The translations under genes and the position numbers were made by a program. Positions 16,337 to 28,717 of a stretch of 64,000 nucleotides of DNA are shown here, in pieces. The notes under the pieces were generated by a model that made no database searches, was not told the DNA's origin, and saw only the letters and a list, made by a program, of their open reading frames with translations. Where the stretch lies: contig CM119267.1 of NCBI GenBank assembly GCA_051294375.1, positions 18,881,439 through 18,945,438 on the forward strand, read 5' to 3'. The stretch's first letter is position 1, and each line of letters begins with the position of its first letter. Source of the DNA: Paraspadella gotoi. Taxonomy: Eukaryota > Chaetognatha.

Positions 16337-16776
16337 GCCAATTAAACGCGACAACGTTACTGCTAATAAACACCTCGTTTAGAAGAGCGAACGACTCTTT
16401 CTCCTTCGAAAAGAACGACGATGACAGAACAACGACATAGAATGACGACGAGGACGATGATGAAAACGGACGACGATAGCGACGATCGACGACGACGACG
16501 ACGAACGACGACGACGACCATAAACAGAAGCGGCGAAACCAAACAAGAAGAGGATGAACGAAAAATAGAATTAATTAGAAGGAGAAACGAGAAAAACTCG
16601 CAACGAAGAATCGAGACTCCGATACGTTGAGTCCAAAGATTTTCAAGAGTTTGGAGACGCCGTTCCATGTCTTTTCCTCTCTTTCTTTTCTTCTTTCTTT
16701 CCTTCTTTTCTTTCTTTCTTCTTTCTTTTCTTTCTTTCTTCTTTCTTTCTGCTATCTTTCTTGCTTTCTTCTTTTT

Positions 16777-16808
<32 letters not shown>

Positions 16809-18222
16809 TATTTATTTCTTTCTTGCTTCTTTCTTTCTTGCTTTCTGCTTTCTTTCTTTCATTCTTTCTTTTCTTCTTTTTCTATTTCTTTATTCTCTCT
16901 CTCTCTCTCTCTACTCTCTCTTCCCATATCTCTCCCTACCCTCCCTATCTCTCTCTTTCTCCTCTCGCTTTCTCCCTCTCTCTTTTCATCTTTGATGGAC
17001 AACTCCCGCGCTCCGACCTCAAAGGAGTTTGGGATTGGATATGATTGCTCGCTCCATTTAGTGCACCGCGGCGCCGACAGAAACGACGCCGCGACGCCTT
17101 ACGGATCCTCCCGCGGCCAATTTCCGCGCGTCGATCTCTACTCCACTCTTTTTTTTCTCACTGATTTTTTTTGAAATTTGAATCCGAGGAGAGAAAAGAA
17201 CAAAATGGCGACGAATTCGGAGATTTTTTTACATTGTTTGGGCGAGGAGAGAATAAGGTTGAGAATAGAGAGAAAGAGAGAGAGAAGGAGAGAGAGAGAG
17301 AGAGAAGATGAGAGAGGAGAGAGAGATTAAGAGAAAGAAAAAATAATGATAAATGAATGGATGAATTAAATGAATGAATGAATGAATGAATGAAATAATG
17401 AATTGAAAGAAACAGAAAGGAAAGAAAGAAAGAAAGAAAAGAAAAGAAAAGAAAAGAAAGAATCAAAAAAGAAAGGAAAGAAAGAAAGAAAGAAAGAAAA
17501 AAAGAGAGAGCGAGCGATGAAAATAGCAACTAGCGAGAGAGAGCGAGCTTTAAACAAAGTATCCAAGACCACGGGAAAGAGAAGAAGAGAAAACTGGAAG
17601 GAAAGGAAAAAAAGAAAAGACAAAAAAATGATTGCGAGGAAAATTTTAGGCTTAGAATTGAAAGTATTGGATGTTATGGGAGAAGAGAGCAGAGAGAAAG
17701 AGAGAGAGATGGGAGAGAAAGAGATTCTAAACTCGGGCGAAACGATTTGCATAAAGAGGGAAAGTGGCGACTAGACAAAGACAACAAACGACAACGACCA
17801 ACAACGACTTTGACGTAGGACGGACAACAACAACAACAACAACAACAATTTAAAGCGGCCGCGACAGCAGAAACAACGATCGCTTGAAATAAACAACAAC
17901 AACAATATCAGTGACAAGGAAAATAAATTTACTTTTTTGAATGGACAAAACTAAATAAGTTCAGTTGAATCAAAGTCCGACTTTTCTTTTTTTTTTCTTT
18001 CTTTTTTTTCTTAATTCTCTTCTACTCTACTTTTTTTTAACATCTTTTCTTCTTTCTTTGACCTTTTGTTATTGACTTTTTTCTTCTTTCTTTCCTTCTC
18101 TCTTTCTTTCTTTTTTTCTTTTCTTCTCTCTTTTCTTTCTATCCTTTCTTTCTTTCTTTCTTTTCTTTCTTTCTTTCTCTCTTTCTTTATTTTTCTTTCT
18201 TTCTTTCTCTTTTTCTTATATT

Positions 18223-18286
<64 letters not shown>

Positions 18287-18565
18287 ACTTCTCATTTGTT
18301 CTGTCGTTCTATCTTTCTTTCTTTCTTTTTTCTTCTTTTCTTTTTTCTTTCTTCTTTCTATACCACGCGATCTTCTCTCAAGCTTAACTCCAAGCATTTG
18401 AAGTCGGGCTTCTCAACTTCGTCGTTCCTTCTTTTTCGTCTTTGACGTCTCTTTCTCCTTTGTCGTCTTCCTCTTTGTCGTCGTCATCTTTTCTCTTCAT
18501 CTTTGTCGTCATTGGTCACCGATATTCTTTCTTCTTGTCTTTGTCCTCACAAACGATGACGTCGC

Positions 18566-18598
<33 letters not shown>

Positions 18599-18972
18599 AA
18601 TCTAAAACAAAAAAAACACTTTGTGATCCATCTGATCCATCCACCTTATCAATTCAAACCGCAACAAATAAGGCAACGACAACAACGACGACGACAACAA
18701 CGACAACAACGACGACGACAACAACAACGACCTCGCCTTTCGTCAGGACTTCGTTTTTTTCTCGCGCTAAAATAATCTGGAAACGGGGAGCGCTCAGCGC
18801 CAGTGACGGGGAGGAAAGAAGGGGCGCCGTCCGTACTATGGCAGAGTCTCTGCAGCAAACCCTGCGAGCAGCATCGCTGCGGCACAGGACGAGCGACAGC
18901 AACTCGGCAGACGAAGACGCTGATTCAATCTCGCGGGAACGAGAGGAGAGAGAGATGAGAGAGAGAGAGAGG

Positions 18973-19010
<38 letters not shown>

Positions 19011-19754
19011 GAGAGAGAGCGGGCAGAGAGCCGTATCGCTAGACAGGAAAGGGGGTGGAAGTTAAGGAAGTGAATGGGAGAGAAGATGGGGGGGAGATAG
19101 GGGGCGGTGAGGGCGGGGGAAACGAGAACTGGGAAAAAACCGAAAGACGAAATAAGAAAAGATTAAAAAAAAAAGAAAAAAAAGGGGAAGGCGCGTCGAA
19201 AAAGGACGACGACGACTACGACGACGACGACGACGACGAACGTCGGCCGCTCGGCTAGCGAGATTTTGTCGAGAAATCCATCACGTGATCCCGTTTCCGG
19301 TGGAACGCCTCGCTTACGAACGAACCGACGATGATGACGATGATGATGATTATGATTTGATGATGAATGATGATGATCCGACGACGATATATTGATGTTA
19401 AGAATTATGAGTACGATTGACGACGACGAAGAATATGTACGCACTGCATGATGACGATGGAGATCGAATGGAGTGACGATAGGATCGACTGATGATGACG
19501 ATGACTATAGTTATGATGACGTCGTCGTCTCTTGCTTGGCGACGATGACGATGAAGACGTTGCCTGGAGCCATTATTTAACAACAACAACAACCAACAGA
19601 GGGAAAAATGACGGCGACGACGACGACGCACGAATGTCAGATAAGGGGAAACTACCGATTTAACCTTCACATTTCGAATCACGAATTCATCTTTTTTTAG
19701 TTTTATATTTAGTTTTTGTTTTATTGTTGATATAAATCCTGTTCTTTTCGTTGT
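16337..19754. repeat. Simple-sequence block: (TTTC)n, (GA)n, (GAC)n, (ACA)n
   Basis: Main tracts are (TTTC/TTC)n at 16678-16870, (CT)n at 16894-16990, (GA)n at 17266-17330, (GAAT)n at 17350-17395, (GAAA)n at 17410-17500, (TTTC)n at 18070-18345, (GTC)n at 18562-18597, ACA/ACG repeats at 18675-18732, (GA)n at 18945-19020 and (GAC)n/(GAT)n at 19204-19510. The patch 18780-18930 reads in one frame as ASDGEERRGAVRTMAESLQQ and onward, but has no recognisable domain or supported splice sites. Confidence 0.75.
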
Positions 19755-21110
19755 TTGGGGGTCAGCGAATTAGAGACAGTTTGAGTTTAGTTTTGACAAC
19801 GATTTTATTTAGAGAATTCAAAAACAGGAATGTTTCGGCTTCATTTCAAAGCTTTCATCTAGCATTAGTGAAACTTTGAAAATATTTTGTGTAGAAGGGA
19901 GAGAGAAAGAGAGAAAAACAGTAGAGAGAGAGAGAGGGCAAAGTTTTCCACTCTAGATGTTTAGAAAGGACATCGTTGTTTTTGTCAATGGTGCAGGACC
20001 TCCTGACCAGCTCTCTCTCGAGAAAAGAGCAGAGATAAGTTGTGAAAAGAAGTGAAATGCGTGAATAAAGAGATGGAGAAACGAAGAGAGAGGAAGCAAC
20101 AGTGCATATCTTTACATTGTGTTAATGTATAACATAATTAAGTGAAATATTTAAAGCTAGATGGTATAATATTAGTGAAAGTTATACAATTATTCTACTT
20201 AATAATTAGTGAGAGTGAATCAGGAAATGTGTAATGAAAGGAAGATTTGAGAGAGTTGAGTTAAGTAAGTAAATAAATGTGAATTGAGAAGTAAAGATAG
20301 AGCTCATGAGCTCTATTCTTTTACTTCTCAATTTCACTTTATATACCCACTTACTAAACTCATCTCAGAAATCTGATGCCGTTTCCAATTTCAAGTATTT
20401 CCTGATTAGCTTCATTTTGGCAGCTGCTATCTTTACTTCTCAATTTACTTTATTACTTACTAACTCATCTCTCAAATCAATATCCTTTCAATTTTTCAGA
20501 ATTCCGTAGCCATTTTTGAGCTCTATTCTTGTTACTGTCTCAATTTTCATACTTTATTAACTTTTTACACTAACTCATCTTCTCAAATCTTATCCTTTCA
20601 AATTTCAGACATTTCCTGGTTTTACTCTCACTCAATTATGTTAAGATAGATTAATTGTTATACTTCACTAATATTTTCATCTGCAGTTAAAATTTTTCTT
20701 TATTGGTTTACTATGCGAATCAATAGTAAAAAGATTTTTGTGCACTGTGTTTGCTTTCTCTCTCCTCATCCTCTCCTCTCTCTTTTTCACCATTTGCGAC
20801 TTCTTTTCACAATTACTTCTGTACTTTTTCTCAAAACTTCAGCCTAGTCCTCACCGAATGTGACCAGCTGGTCCTGTTCTAAACTCTGTGTTGGAAAACT
20901 TTGCGCCTCCTCTCTCTCTCTCTCTTGTTTATCCTTCTTTCTCGTCTTTCCTTTACACAAAAATATTTTCAAAGTTTCACTAATGGTTGATGTAGATGGC
21001 TTTGAAATTGAAGCCGAAAACATGTCTGTTTATTGTAATTAAAAGTTCGTTGTTCAAAACTTAAACTCAACTGTCTCTAATCGTCCCAAACAACGAAAAG
21101 AAAGGATTTG
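19755..21110. repeat. Large palindrome centred at GAGCTCATGAGCTC (~20308)
   Basis: The left arm (~19755-20305) is an imperfect reverse complement of the right arm (~20312-21110), meeting at GAGCTCATGAGCTC. Each arm carries, from the outer end, a GAGACAGTTTGAGTTTAG-type segment, a hammerhead-like core, a GA/CT tract and a (TTACT)TCTCAATTT-type segment. In the right arm the last segment is present three times, near 20309, 20430 and 20520. A further single copy lies at 29040-29620. The element is probably the terminal repeat of a Penelope-like retroelement, but no coding part is attached here. Confidence 0.7.
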
Positions 21111-21316
21111 ATGATCACAATGTCTTAATTTCGAAATTAAACCTCTTCCCACAAAATCGGTTAATTTAAATACATCTGTCCCACGTCTCAACGCAATCGC
21201 AAGATGGATCCCATACCATCTACCATTTTTCTCTATCATGCCGTGCACCATCGACGGTCATTACCTGACGCCATCCAAATCAGAAATATNNNNNNNNNNN
21301 NNNNNNNNNNNNNNAC

Positions 21317-22522
21317 GTGACAAGAGAAAAGGACTTACGCATTATCGAACGCGCCAAACGCAGCCTCTTATCAAATTTCGTCAGCCGCTGCCACGCCACC
21401 TTGGCCCGGCTTCGTTCAGAACAAAGGCGCCTCCACGAGGCGTTGACCCAACTTCTCCCCTCGCAAGAATATGAAGCATGGCGCCAACGCATCGAGGTCG
21501 ACTCCACCACAACATTCCGGATAACCAAGGAGCGGCAAAAGGCAAAGCTGGAATCTCTTCGCCAACGCCACGCCCATGCGATGCTCGTCAAGGATAGACG
21601 CAATCGGCGACGTAACGAACTATTTCCATTAACGGAAGACGAAATCAAGAGCGCACAGAAGCGTTGGCTTGTGAACGCTTCATCCTACACTCTAACTAAC
21701 GATGAAGATTTTGTTTTGCGTAAGGGCTTATCTTTTGTTCCAACTCCTATTACTATGCCCGCTATTGACCTCATTGTCGGAGTTGAGACAGGAGCGAGAC
21801 TCCTCGATCAACAGCCCGAAGCGGCGGCTACCCTTCGGGCGGCGGCGGCGCGGATGCTCAACGCCAAAAGAGCTCCGCCCCCGCCAAATGTCGGACAGAG
21901 TGAACGCAAGGCCATTGCCTCACTCAAGCGCAATCATGCAATCATGGTTCACCCCGCGGACAAGGGTAGAGCTGCGGTAGTCATGGACGCCCATGACTAC
22001 AAAGAAAAAGTAAGAAAAATGATGGCAGATCGCACAACGTACCATCTCCTGCCAAAAGATCCTACCCTCGCTTACAGGGCTAAGATCCAGACCGTAACGA
22101 AAAGAATACGTGAATACTGTCCCCCGTCAGTATTTCACAGAGTCAACCCTGACTCAACGCAGCCTCCTTTGTTCTTCGGTCAGCCAAAGGTACATAAGCC
22201 CGATTTACCATTACGCCCGATCGTTTCAGCCCGCAATTCCATTTTCAATGGAATGACGAAGGAGTTGGGGCGCATCCTCACTCCTTTGGTCGGTAATCAA
22301 CACCACCTCCGGAACTCTGTTGATCTGACAGAAAAGTTGCAGCACATTACAGTGCCAGATAGTCATTGCTTGGTCTCGTGCGATCTAAAAAGCATGTTTA
22401 CTAATATTCCCCAAGAATTGGCGTTAGCATCAGCAGAACGTCGCTTGAGGGAAGATCGGAGATTACACGAGCGATTTTTTTTAACATTCGGCATTTTTTT
22501 CAAATGCTTCATTTTTCACTAA
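21317..22522 (+). mobile_element. Truncated Penelope-like element reverse transcriptase
   Basis: The ~400-residue frame shows the Penelope-like (PLE) signature. It contains a LKRNHAIMVHPADKGRAAVV block (family: long-arm 'I.KADKG...V.M'), then TTYHLLPKDPT, FFGQPKVHKPDLPLRPIVSA (PK.HKP..PLRPIVS), LGRILTPLVG and VSCDLKSMFTNIP, which is RT motif A with its catalytic Asp. After ERRLREDRRLHERF the homology stops and the frame ends in TTAATTAATTAA sequence. The YxDD motif and the GIY-YIG endonuclease normally found in PLEs are absent, so the element is dead. The start is uncertain because a 25-bp N run lies just upstream (21290-21314). PLEs insert by target-primed reverse transcription. Confidence 0.9.
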
Positions 22523-23640
22523 TTAATTAATTAAATATTAATTAATTATTTTTTAGCCCTGATACGTCAATCATAAGTGCGAAAAAAGTATTTTATATTT
22601 TGATTTTTTCGTTGTTGTGAACCGTATTAATTTTCGTTTTCTAAATTTAAACGTAACAACAGAAAGAATTAAAACAATATTACTCATAATTTAATTATGA
22701 AGTATAGAGAAAAATAAGTAAGATTTACGGCATTAGAATGACAAAACTGTATAGATCAGTAGACATTATATAGTTTTCTTTCCTTTCGTTGTGTTTGAGA
22801 TTAGAAGAGTAAAATATTTAATTTATTTACAACAACCGACAAAGTTTTTTAAATTCGTACATGTTTCGGCTTTTGGCGCACACAGCCTTCATCAGCGCAT
22901 TGACAGTTTTAAAAATTTAAACAGATTTTGTTTCACAAATAATGTGTGAGGGAAAGAATTGAATGAGGATACATTATTAGGGGGAGACTAACTCAGTAAG
23001 GTGGTTAAGAAATTGGCATTAAGACAGCCTGCTCAAACGAAAATTTAGAACATTTTTTAAAAAATTGAATAGACAAATTTTTTTAATATTACTCGCATAC
23101 TCCAATATATTAATTTTTAAATATTTATTTATAAATAGGAAAGGCTAAAAATTTTTTTTTGATTTTTTGATTTTTAAGATCAGATTCAGGTAGCTTGCAA
23201 AAAGTTGTCTACACAAAGTATAATTCTTTTTTCGATATTTTAATCATAAAGTATGTGGAAAAATAAATGAAAAACTATTATAATACAACATCATCATCCA
23301 TTTTTCGATATTTTAATTACTTTTTCTTAATTTTGACCAGAAAACATAAATATTTTGGAAAGTTGTAGTTAAATTTTTTTATTTAACTTTTTATGCTCTA
23401 TCAGAATCATCAAAAAAAAAAAAGTTTAAGAATTGATTAAAAAATTTTTTTATCATTATATAGTAATATTTGTATTTAATAGCAACAATAAAAGCATTAA
23501 AATCGAACATTTTTTAAAAAATTCTTTTTTTTACCTAAAAAGTAGACCTTCAAAGATAAAGTTTGGAACCCCCGCCCCTATTGAATTAATTTCATTAGTA
23601 GATTTCTAAAAATTATCATTGGTGCGAATGTTTAATGTGA
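22523..23640. other. AT-rich DNA after the PLE fragment; no gene
   Basis: This begins with a (TTAA)n-like TTAATTAATTAAATATTAATTAATT stretch split by single bases, then AT-rich sequence with poly-A/T runs. Apart from the hammerhead-like motif at 22851-22905 nothing is recognised. Confidence 0.6.
22851..22905 (-). ncRNA. Hammerhead-like ribozyme motif of PLE type
   Basis: On the - strand, CTGATGA (22895-22889) is followed by a GGCT...AGCC stem (22887-22884 with 22871-22868) and GAAAC (22867-22863), then ATGTA. CTGATGA and GAAA are the conserved hammerhead core. The flanks could pair as helix I (bases 22896-22901 against 22857-22852, five of six pairs). Minimal hammerheads are known from PLE terminal repeats. 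One extra A between CTGATGA and the stem is not canonical, and the motif is antisense to the RT fragment 340 bp away. Self-cleavage is not proven. Confidence 0.4.
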
Positions 23641-23721
23641 ATTGTGGATTGTCGAATGTCGATATAGTTTTATAGGAGAGAGAAGGGGATGAGCGGNNNN
23701 NNNNNNNNNNNNNNNNNNNNN

Positions 23722-24090
23722 CAGGGTCACGCGTGCTCGTCCGAATGCTACGATCTCCGCATCCGACGCCGACGCCCTTCCAGCCAAACCGCGTCTTCGT
23801 CGTCTACTCATCAGCGGGCGGCGACATACCGCCCTCAAATTTCGTCGTCGAAACGCCGGGACCACCGGCGGCCCGTCGCCGTCTGCGCGCCAGAGAGGGC
23901 GCCTCATCAGATTGCAAAACGGTGTTTCTGCCAAACGCACGCGTCCCTCCCGGACCGGCGGCCGCGGCGCGAGGGGGCGTCGGCAAGGTCGCCGATTCAA
24001 TGATCCACCCAGGAAGTTAGTTCTCTGAACGGTGACACCGCGTAACGCAGAGAACATCGAGGAGCGAACGCCACGATCTTTTATACGAAG
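23722..24090 (+). CDS. Cadherin-like protein, exon 1 of the visible series (frameshifted)
   Basis: This is a GC-rich segment in AT-rich DNA, starting inside or before an N run (23697-23721) and ending at a good donor, ACGAAG|GTAAGA (24091). One frame reads VTRARPNATISASDADALPA and later RRFNDPPRKL. After a stop, another frame reads RNAENIEERTPRSF. The order 'A.DAD ... ND.PP ... EN' fits the spacing at cadherin-repeat boundaries, but two or three frame changes are needed. Cadherins are Ca2+-dependent adhesion receptors at the plasma membrane. The assignment rests mainly on the next three exons. Alternatively this is a GC-rich non-coding segment. Confidence 0.35.
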
Positions 24091-24703
24091 GTAAGACCTA
24101 TAGATCACACTTACTCTCAACTCCAGTCTCTACTCTTTCTCCTTTAATTTCTTATTTCTTGATTGTGACTGAAATAACCAGTGGGGCGTTTTATTTTCGT
24201 TTGAAATATTGCAAAGATATATATTTGTATTACTTCTCATTGACTAGCGAGTTTGCTTCCCTTTACCTCACTTTGAAAAAAAAATATATAAGTTACTACT
24301 TATTTACTCATGAATATTAGCAAAAAATTTTACTTACCTTCAGATCATAGCGAGTTGAATAGATTTAAAAGGGAAATAATAAGAACGCAAATGGTGAAAT
24401 TCCCCGACTACAAACCCGTAGATATTATAATAGAGAAGAAGCGGCATCATCTGGAAAACCATCTTTCCAACTATATTATCCCGAAGCCACATCTAGATTC
24501 TCGGAACATCCGATTACTGAAACAAATTTAATCTTCCATTATTAGAACAAAATAAAAGTTTTAATCTAAGTTCAATGAAAAATGCATGCAACAGTTAAAA
24601 GATTATTTTAAATTCAAGGGAATCAATAAGATATTAATTAATATATTTACAATTATTAAAAACTACGATATTATATACCTCTAACCTCTTACTCCATCTA
24701 AAG

Positions 24704-25017
24704 GCGACCGGACCTTCACGATCAACGTACGAACATCAATACGACCGTCAAACAAGTGACCCAACAGAGCAACCCACCGTAGCCAACATCGACTTTCTCA
24801 AGTTCTCTCCACTCTACGGCCGCCACCGCCGACCCACCCGTCAACCATAGCAAAGAAGACGGCGCACCAATTCCGCGTACCACCTCGTCGTACGTCGTCA
24901 AGGCCGATACTCCGACGGACGAAAAACGAACGGGCAAGAGCCAACGGACATGACAAGCCCGTACGCCACTGAATCATACGGTCGCCGGAAACAGCAGATG
25001 GAGTCAACTTCAGAGTT
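24704..25017 (+). CDS. Cadherin-like protein, second visible exon (frameshifted)
   Basis: The segment is bounded by CATCTAAAG (acceptor) and GAGTT|GTGAGA (donor). Allowing one-base slips it starts like a cadherin strand (ATD..DQRTNINTTVK) and later reads TSSYVVKADTPTDEK, close to the family's 'F.VDP.TG.V.VKA..LD.E' segment. At least two frame changes are needed across 314 nt. Composition contrasts sharply with the AT-rich introns on both sides. Confidence 0.4.
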
Positions 25018-25498
25018 GTGAGAACTTTTCTTAACCTCTTTTAAATTTGTTGAAAAGGTAAAACCTACATGTACTATCGAATGCTTATTAAAATAGAAAT
25101 CGTTATTGCAATTAATGTTACAGGCCTTCTTGTTAGATTTGTTTTGCGCAGTGTTTACAAGTAACAGATATACTTTTTAAATATAATATTCCAATAAATA
25201 GCGTAACAGTACCCAAATTTCATAAATAATAGCAAATCGCAAATTATTATAAACTTATATGCAGAGACTTGGAATATAGAGTGAGATAGAATGTAGATTG
25301 CGTCAGACTCTGGGAGATAGAAATGGCGCACATCCATTAACCAATACAAATGCTATAAATATTGCCATAGTTGGTTTTAAGTTATTAAAACAAGCAATTT
25401 TGCGATAAAATTTTAATCATCATTGTTATTAAATTCAATCATTTTTGGAAACTTTCGCTCAAATTATTCTCATGACCCACTTTCCTTTACCTCTTTAG

Positions 25499-25718
25499 GT
25501 GAACGACCCACTCTCGACAGCGACACGCGGTCGCCGCCTACAACATCACCTTTGAGGCGCGCCGACGCCGGGACCGCCGCCACGCAGACGACCCATGCGC
25601 CGTCGCCAGACCTCTCGCGCTTCCGCAGTAAGGCACGGACGCTAAAAACGACCACAGCACCTCAATTCCAAAAAAGAAGGACTACAGGGCTGGAGTTGTC
25701 GGAGGGAGCCCATGTTAG
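25499..25718 (+). CDS. Cadherin-like protein, third visible exon (frameshifted)
   Basis: The acceptor is TTTACCTCTTTAG and the donor ATGTTAG|GTGAGA. One frame gives VAAYNITFEAR; after a one-base slip the next gives DAGTAATQTTHA. Together they match the cadherin pattern 'Y.ITFEARDAGTP....T..V'. In cadherins this acidic turn precedes the 'V.D.NDN.P' linker that binds calcium; that linker is not clearly visible here. The end of the exon (EGLQGWS or LELSEGAHV, by frame) is not recognisable. Confidence 0.45.
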
Positions 25719-26209
25719 GTGAGAATTGGGCTGCGGGAAAAATCTTATTCCATCGATAAGTATTTAAATCTCATATATTTCAATAATCATGCAGTAAAGA
25801 TTAAAATATAATTTAAAATATCTAAACAAAATTTATGCACATACATTTTTTATGTAATTGAGAAGGTGACAGTATTCTGCTTTTGCCATTTAAACGAAAA
25901 TGAATCTTTTTCTGGTTATGTAAGAAGTTTTTGTGCCGTTTGTAACGCCTAGAGAAGAGACCGCGAACTAAAGATATAAATATATCATATAATTGCCGAC
26001 TCTGGATCCACTGCAACAGATTGCTTCCCGTCAAGTCTACAGGACGTAACTGTGGTACGACATTAAATATGACTTGCTTCATAAAAGACAATTATTCTTC
26101 TCCGTTTCTTGAGAAGAAATACTTAATTATATAAAACTGCCACACGAATGAAGAGCGGACAAATCAACCCTCTGCCCTAACCCCCGATCCCATTCTCTCA
26201 CCTTCTTAG

Positions 26210-26651
26210 GCACCTTCATCAGCCTCCATTTTCCGCCACCGACAGAGCGACTACCGGTTCCCAACCGCCGAGATACGGAGTTAAACTCACAATCGCCGCC
26301 ACGGGCGCCGCCGACGACACGACATGGCCGCCGCCCTGGTTCGTCATCGACGCCGCCACTGGCCTGCTTGACCACCCAAGGCGCCGCTCGCATCGGAAAC
26401 GGCGTCGCGCGATCCGTCGTCAACGTCACCGCCACCGCACGCAACGGCGGCTGCCGAGGCGTTCGCCAATAGTTGCAAGCAGTGAGACGCCGTGCGTTTC
26501 GTCACACGCCTGAGCGACAGAGCAACGACCGACGTCGTGGCGCACGCGATGCGAACCGGAAGTGACGCCGAGTGAGCGTGGCAGCTAGCAATCAGGAGGG
26601 TGGAAGAGATCAGTTGACGAAGGTTGAAGGTCGGTCGACGGAGATTTGCGT
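26210..26651 (+). CDS. Cadherin-like protein, fourth visible exon (frameshifted)
   Basis: The acceptor is TCACCTTCTTAG; the best donor is TTGCGT|GTGAGT. One frame reads YGVKLTIAATGAAD...PPWFVIDAATGLL, a strong match to the cadherin 'Y.I....  F.ID..TG.I' core. After a one-base slip another frame gives TTQGAARIGNGVARSVVNVT and ATARNGG, resembling the following '..Y.VNVTA.DRNG' strand. The last ~150 nt are unassigned and contain stops in all frames, so the true donor may lie nearer 26470. This is the clearest of the five segments. Confidence 0.45.
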
Positions 26652-28717
26652 GTGAGTTTTTAGGTATGTTTTTTTGTTTTGTTTTCTGTTTTTGTTTTTT
26701 GGTTTTTTTTTTGGCGTGTTTAGGAGAGCGACGCAGGTACGTGCGTGATCTGCGTAGCGGTTAAATTTTACTTTCTTTTTAAACGATACCATCTAAAACA
26801 GTAAACCGAACCTAAACAAGTTTACACCCGACAAAGCTTAATAAAAATGCATATGTCAAATGAGAGCATTTTAGCTTAACTTTGCATATATTGAATCTTG
26901 CAGTTCGAAGAAAATTTCTCAAATATATACTTTTTCCTAAAAAATGCCAACCATAAAGGCCAAGCCCGTTGTCACACATCCTCTACTACAAGGCTCAATG
27001 TACGAATTCTCAATGTGTCAACCGCAGTGTTACCGAGAGGCCAAATACGACATGAAACGATTGCACAAACTAGGCGCAAGACACGACCAATATTAGTTGA
27101 TAACTTCACAGCCCAACCAGCCAAGAGGCCAATCAGTTAACCAAATTGGCTGCCATTCACTAGGCCAAAAATCTGATATACTTTACAGACCAACTGCAGG
27201 CCAATCAATTACCAAATTGGCTGCCATTCCACTAGGCCAATAGCTAGCTTACACTTTACTAGCCAGCCGCGAAACAGCCAATCGATGAGCCAAATTGGCC
27301 AGCCAACCCGGAAAACGTCCATCGTCACGGCGACTAACTTGCTTCCAACAGTACCACAATCTCGTCAATAAGTCACAGAAAACGATTCGCTGGTAGATCA
27401 GAATAAAAAAGAGAAAAAATTTCTCTGACATCGATTTCGCCTCCATCTCTCGAAATCCCTCATCGCTCCTCCCTTAAGAAGACATAATTCGTACGGTTTG
27501 GGTACGCGACCGGACAGGACGACGAGAGGAGACGGCACCGAATCGAGACGCAAGAGAGAGACAGACGAAAGATGAAGAGAGAGAGGAGAGAGACGAGAGA
27601 GAGAGAGAAGAGAGACGAGAGAGAGCAGGAAGATCTTGTTTTATTCCCGACTAAGAAGATAATTTGTCGTTTGGTTTATGGAAAAAGAGTTGAAGCGGAC
27701 CGACGACTAGGAACGACGACGACGAGACGAGACGACGGACGGACAACGGACGACGAAAAACGGCAACGGACGACGACGTACGGACAGATGAACGACGAGG
27801 TGATCAACACAAACGAAAATTCCAGCTGTCCCTTTCAAAAAAGAGGAAAAGGCAAAATTGCGGCAGAAATGAGGGAAGGGATGAGGAAAAGAGAACTACA
27901 AGAGAACAGGAAGAGCGAGAAACAGAATAACAGAAACAGAAGAGAACAGGAAAAGAACAGCAAGCAGCAACAAAGGGAAACGCGGTTAATATTCGACGAA
28001 ACAGATATACGAATGACGAAATCTCCTGGACAACTATTGACCCCGACGAAGGAGGGTAACTGCAGGAAGGAGGAGGAGGAGGAGGACGAGCAGGAGGAGG
28101 AGGAGAAGCTACGAAGACGACGACAAACAAACACAAACCGCGAATCTTTAACGTCTTTTGCTTTTTGTTATACCGTATTCTCCTAGCTTCTTCTTATCTA
28201 TTCCGAACCGATTTCGCCGGTTTTATTTTTTATAAAACACAAATTCGCCTAACTGATAATGATAGAAGCCAGATGAACTATAAAGCGAATGGAGTTGAAC
28301 CCGATTCGCTAAGCATATAAGACGAATTATTTCTCCCGCTCGGCACCGCATGGCAGCTGCTTTAATTGTACAGGTCAGTATGTTTTTCATTTCATTTTTT
28401 TTTTTGATTTATGTATACAAGTTTTATTAAACGTTTCTAATTTAAAATAATGAACGCTCGTTAATATCCCAAAAACTCGCAAACTCAGCCAAGTATCATC
28501 AAGCATTCATCAAATACCATTGTTTATTAACCAACAACATAGCTCGTAGAACACGGCTCCCTAATTTTTTTATCTGCAGATAGATAATAACAGGACTCGG
28601 GGCTAATAAAACCTCAAGACCTAGACCGCTACATGAACCTGATATACCACAAGAACTCAACCACCACCCTTAGAACCCTCCCTCCACCCTCCCCTACCCT
28701 CTACTCCTCTACTCCAG
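26652..28717. other. Probable intron/intergenic stretch with GA- and GAC-rich DNA
   Basis: This holds the 27.1-kb tandem repeat, GA/GAC-rich sequence at 27560-27790 and a GGA-rich stretch near 28070-28105. A 204-aa Arg/Glu-rich frame at 27572-28186 is composed of those tracts and has no recognisable domain. Confidence 0.5.
27094..27300 (+). repeat. Tandem repeat of ~75-88-bp units (CCAAATTGGCTGCCATTC)
   Basis: Two and a half units share AGGCCAATCA, ACCAAATTGGCTGCCATTC and ACTAGGCCAA followed by an AT-rich TACTTTAC end. The unit is full of GGCCA/TTGGCC words that can fold on themselves. Confidence 0.75.

Noticed and set aside
18442-19065. 207-residue + strand frame with poly-Val and poly-Thr
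   Set aside because: Built from (GTC)n, (ACA)n and (GA)n tracts; the short non-repetitive patch has no recognisable domain.
27572-28186. 204-residue Arg/Glu-rich frame
   Set aside because: Composed of GA-, GAC- and GGA-rich repeats; no splice support or homology.
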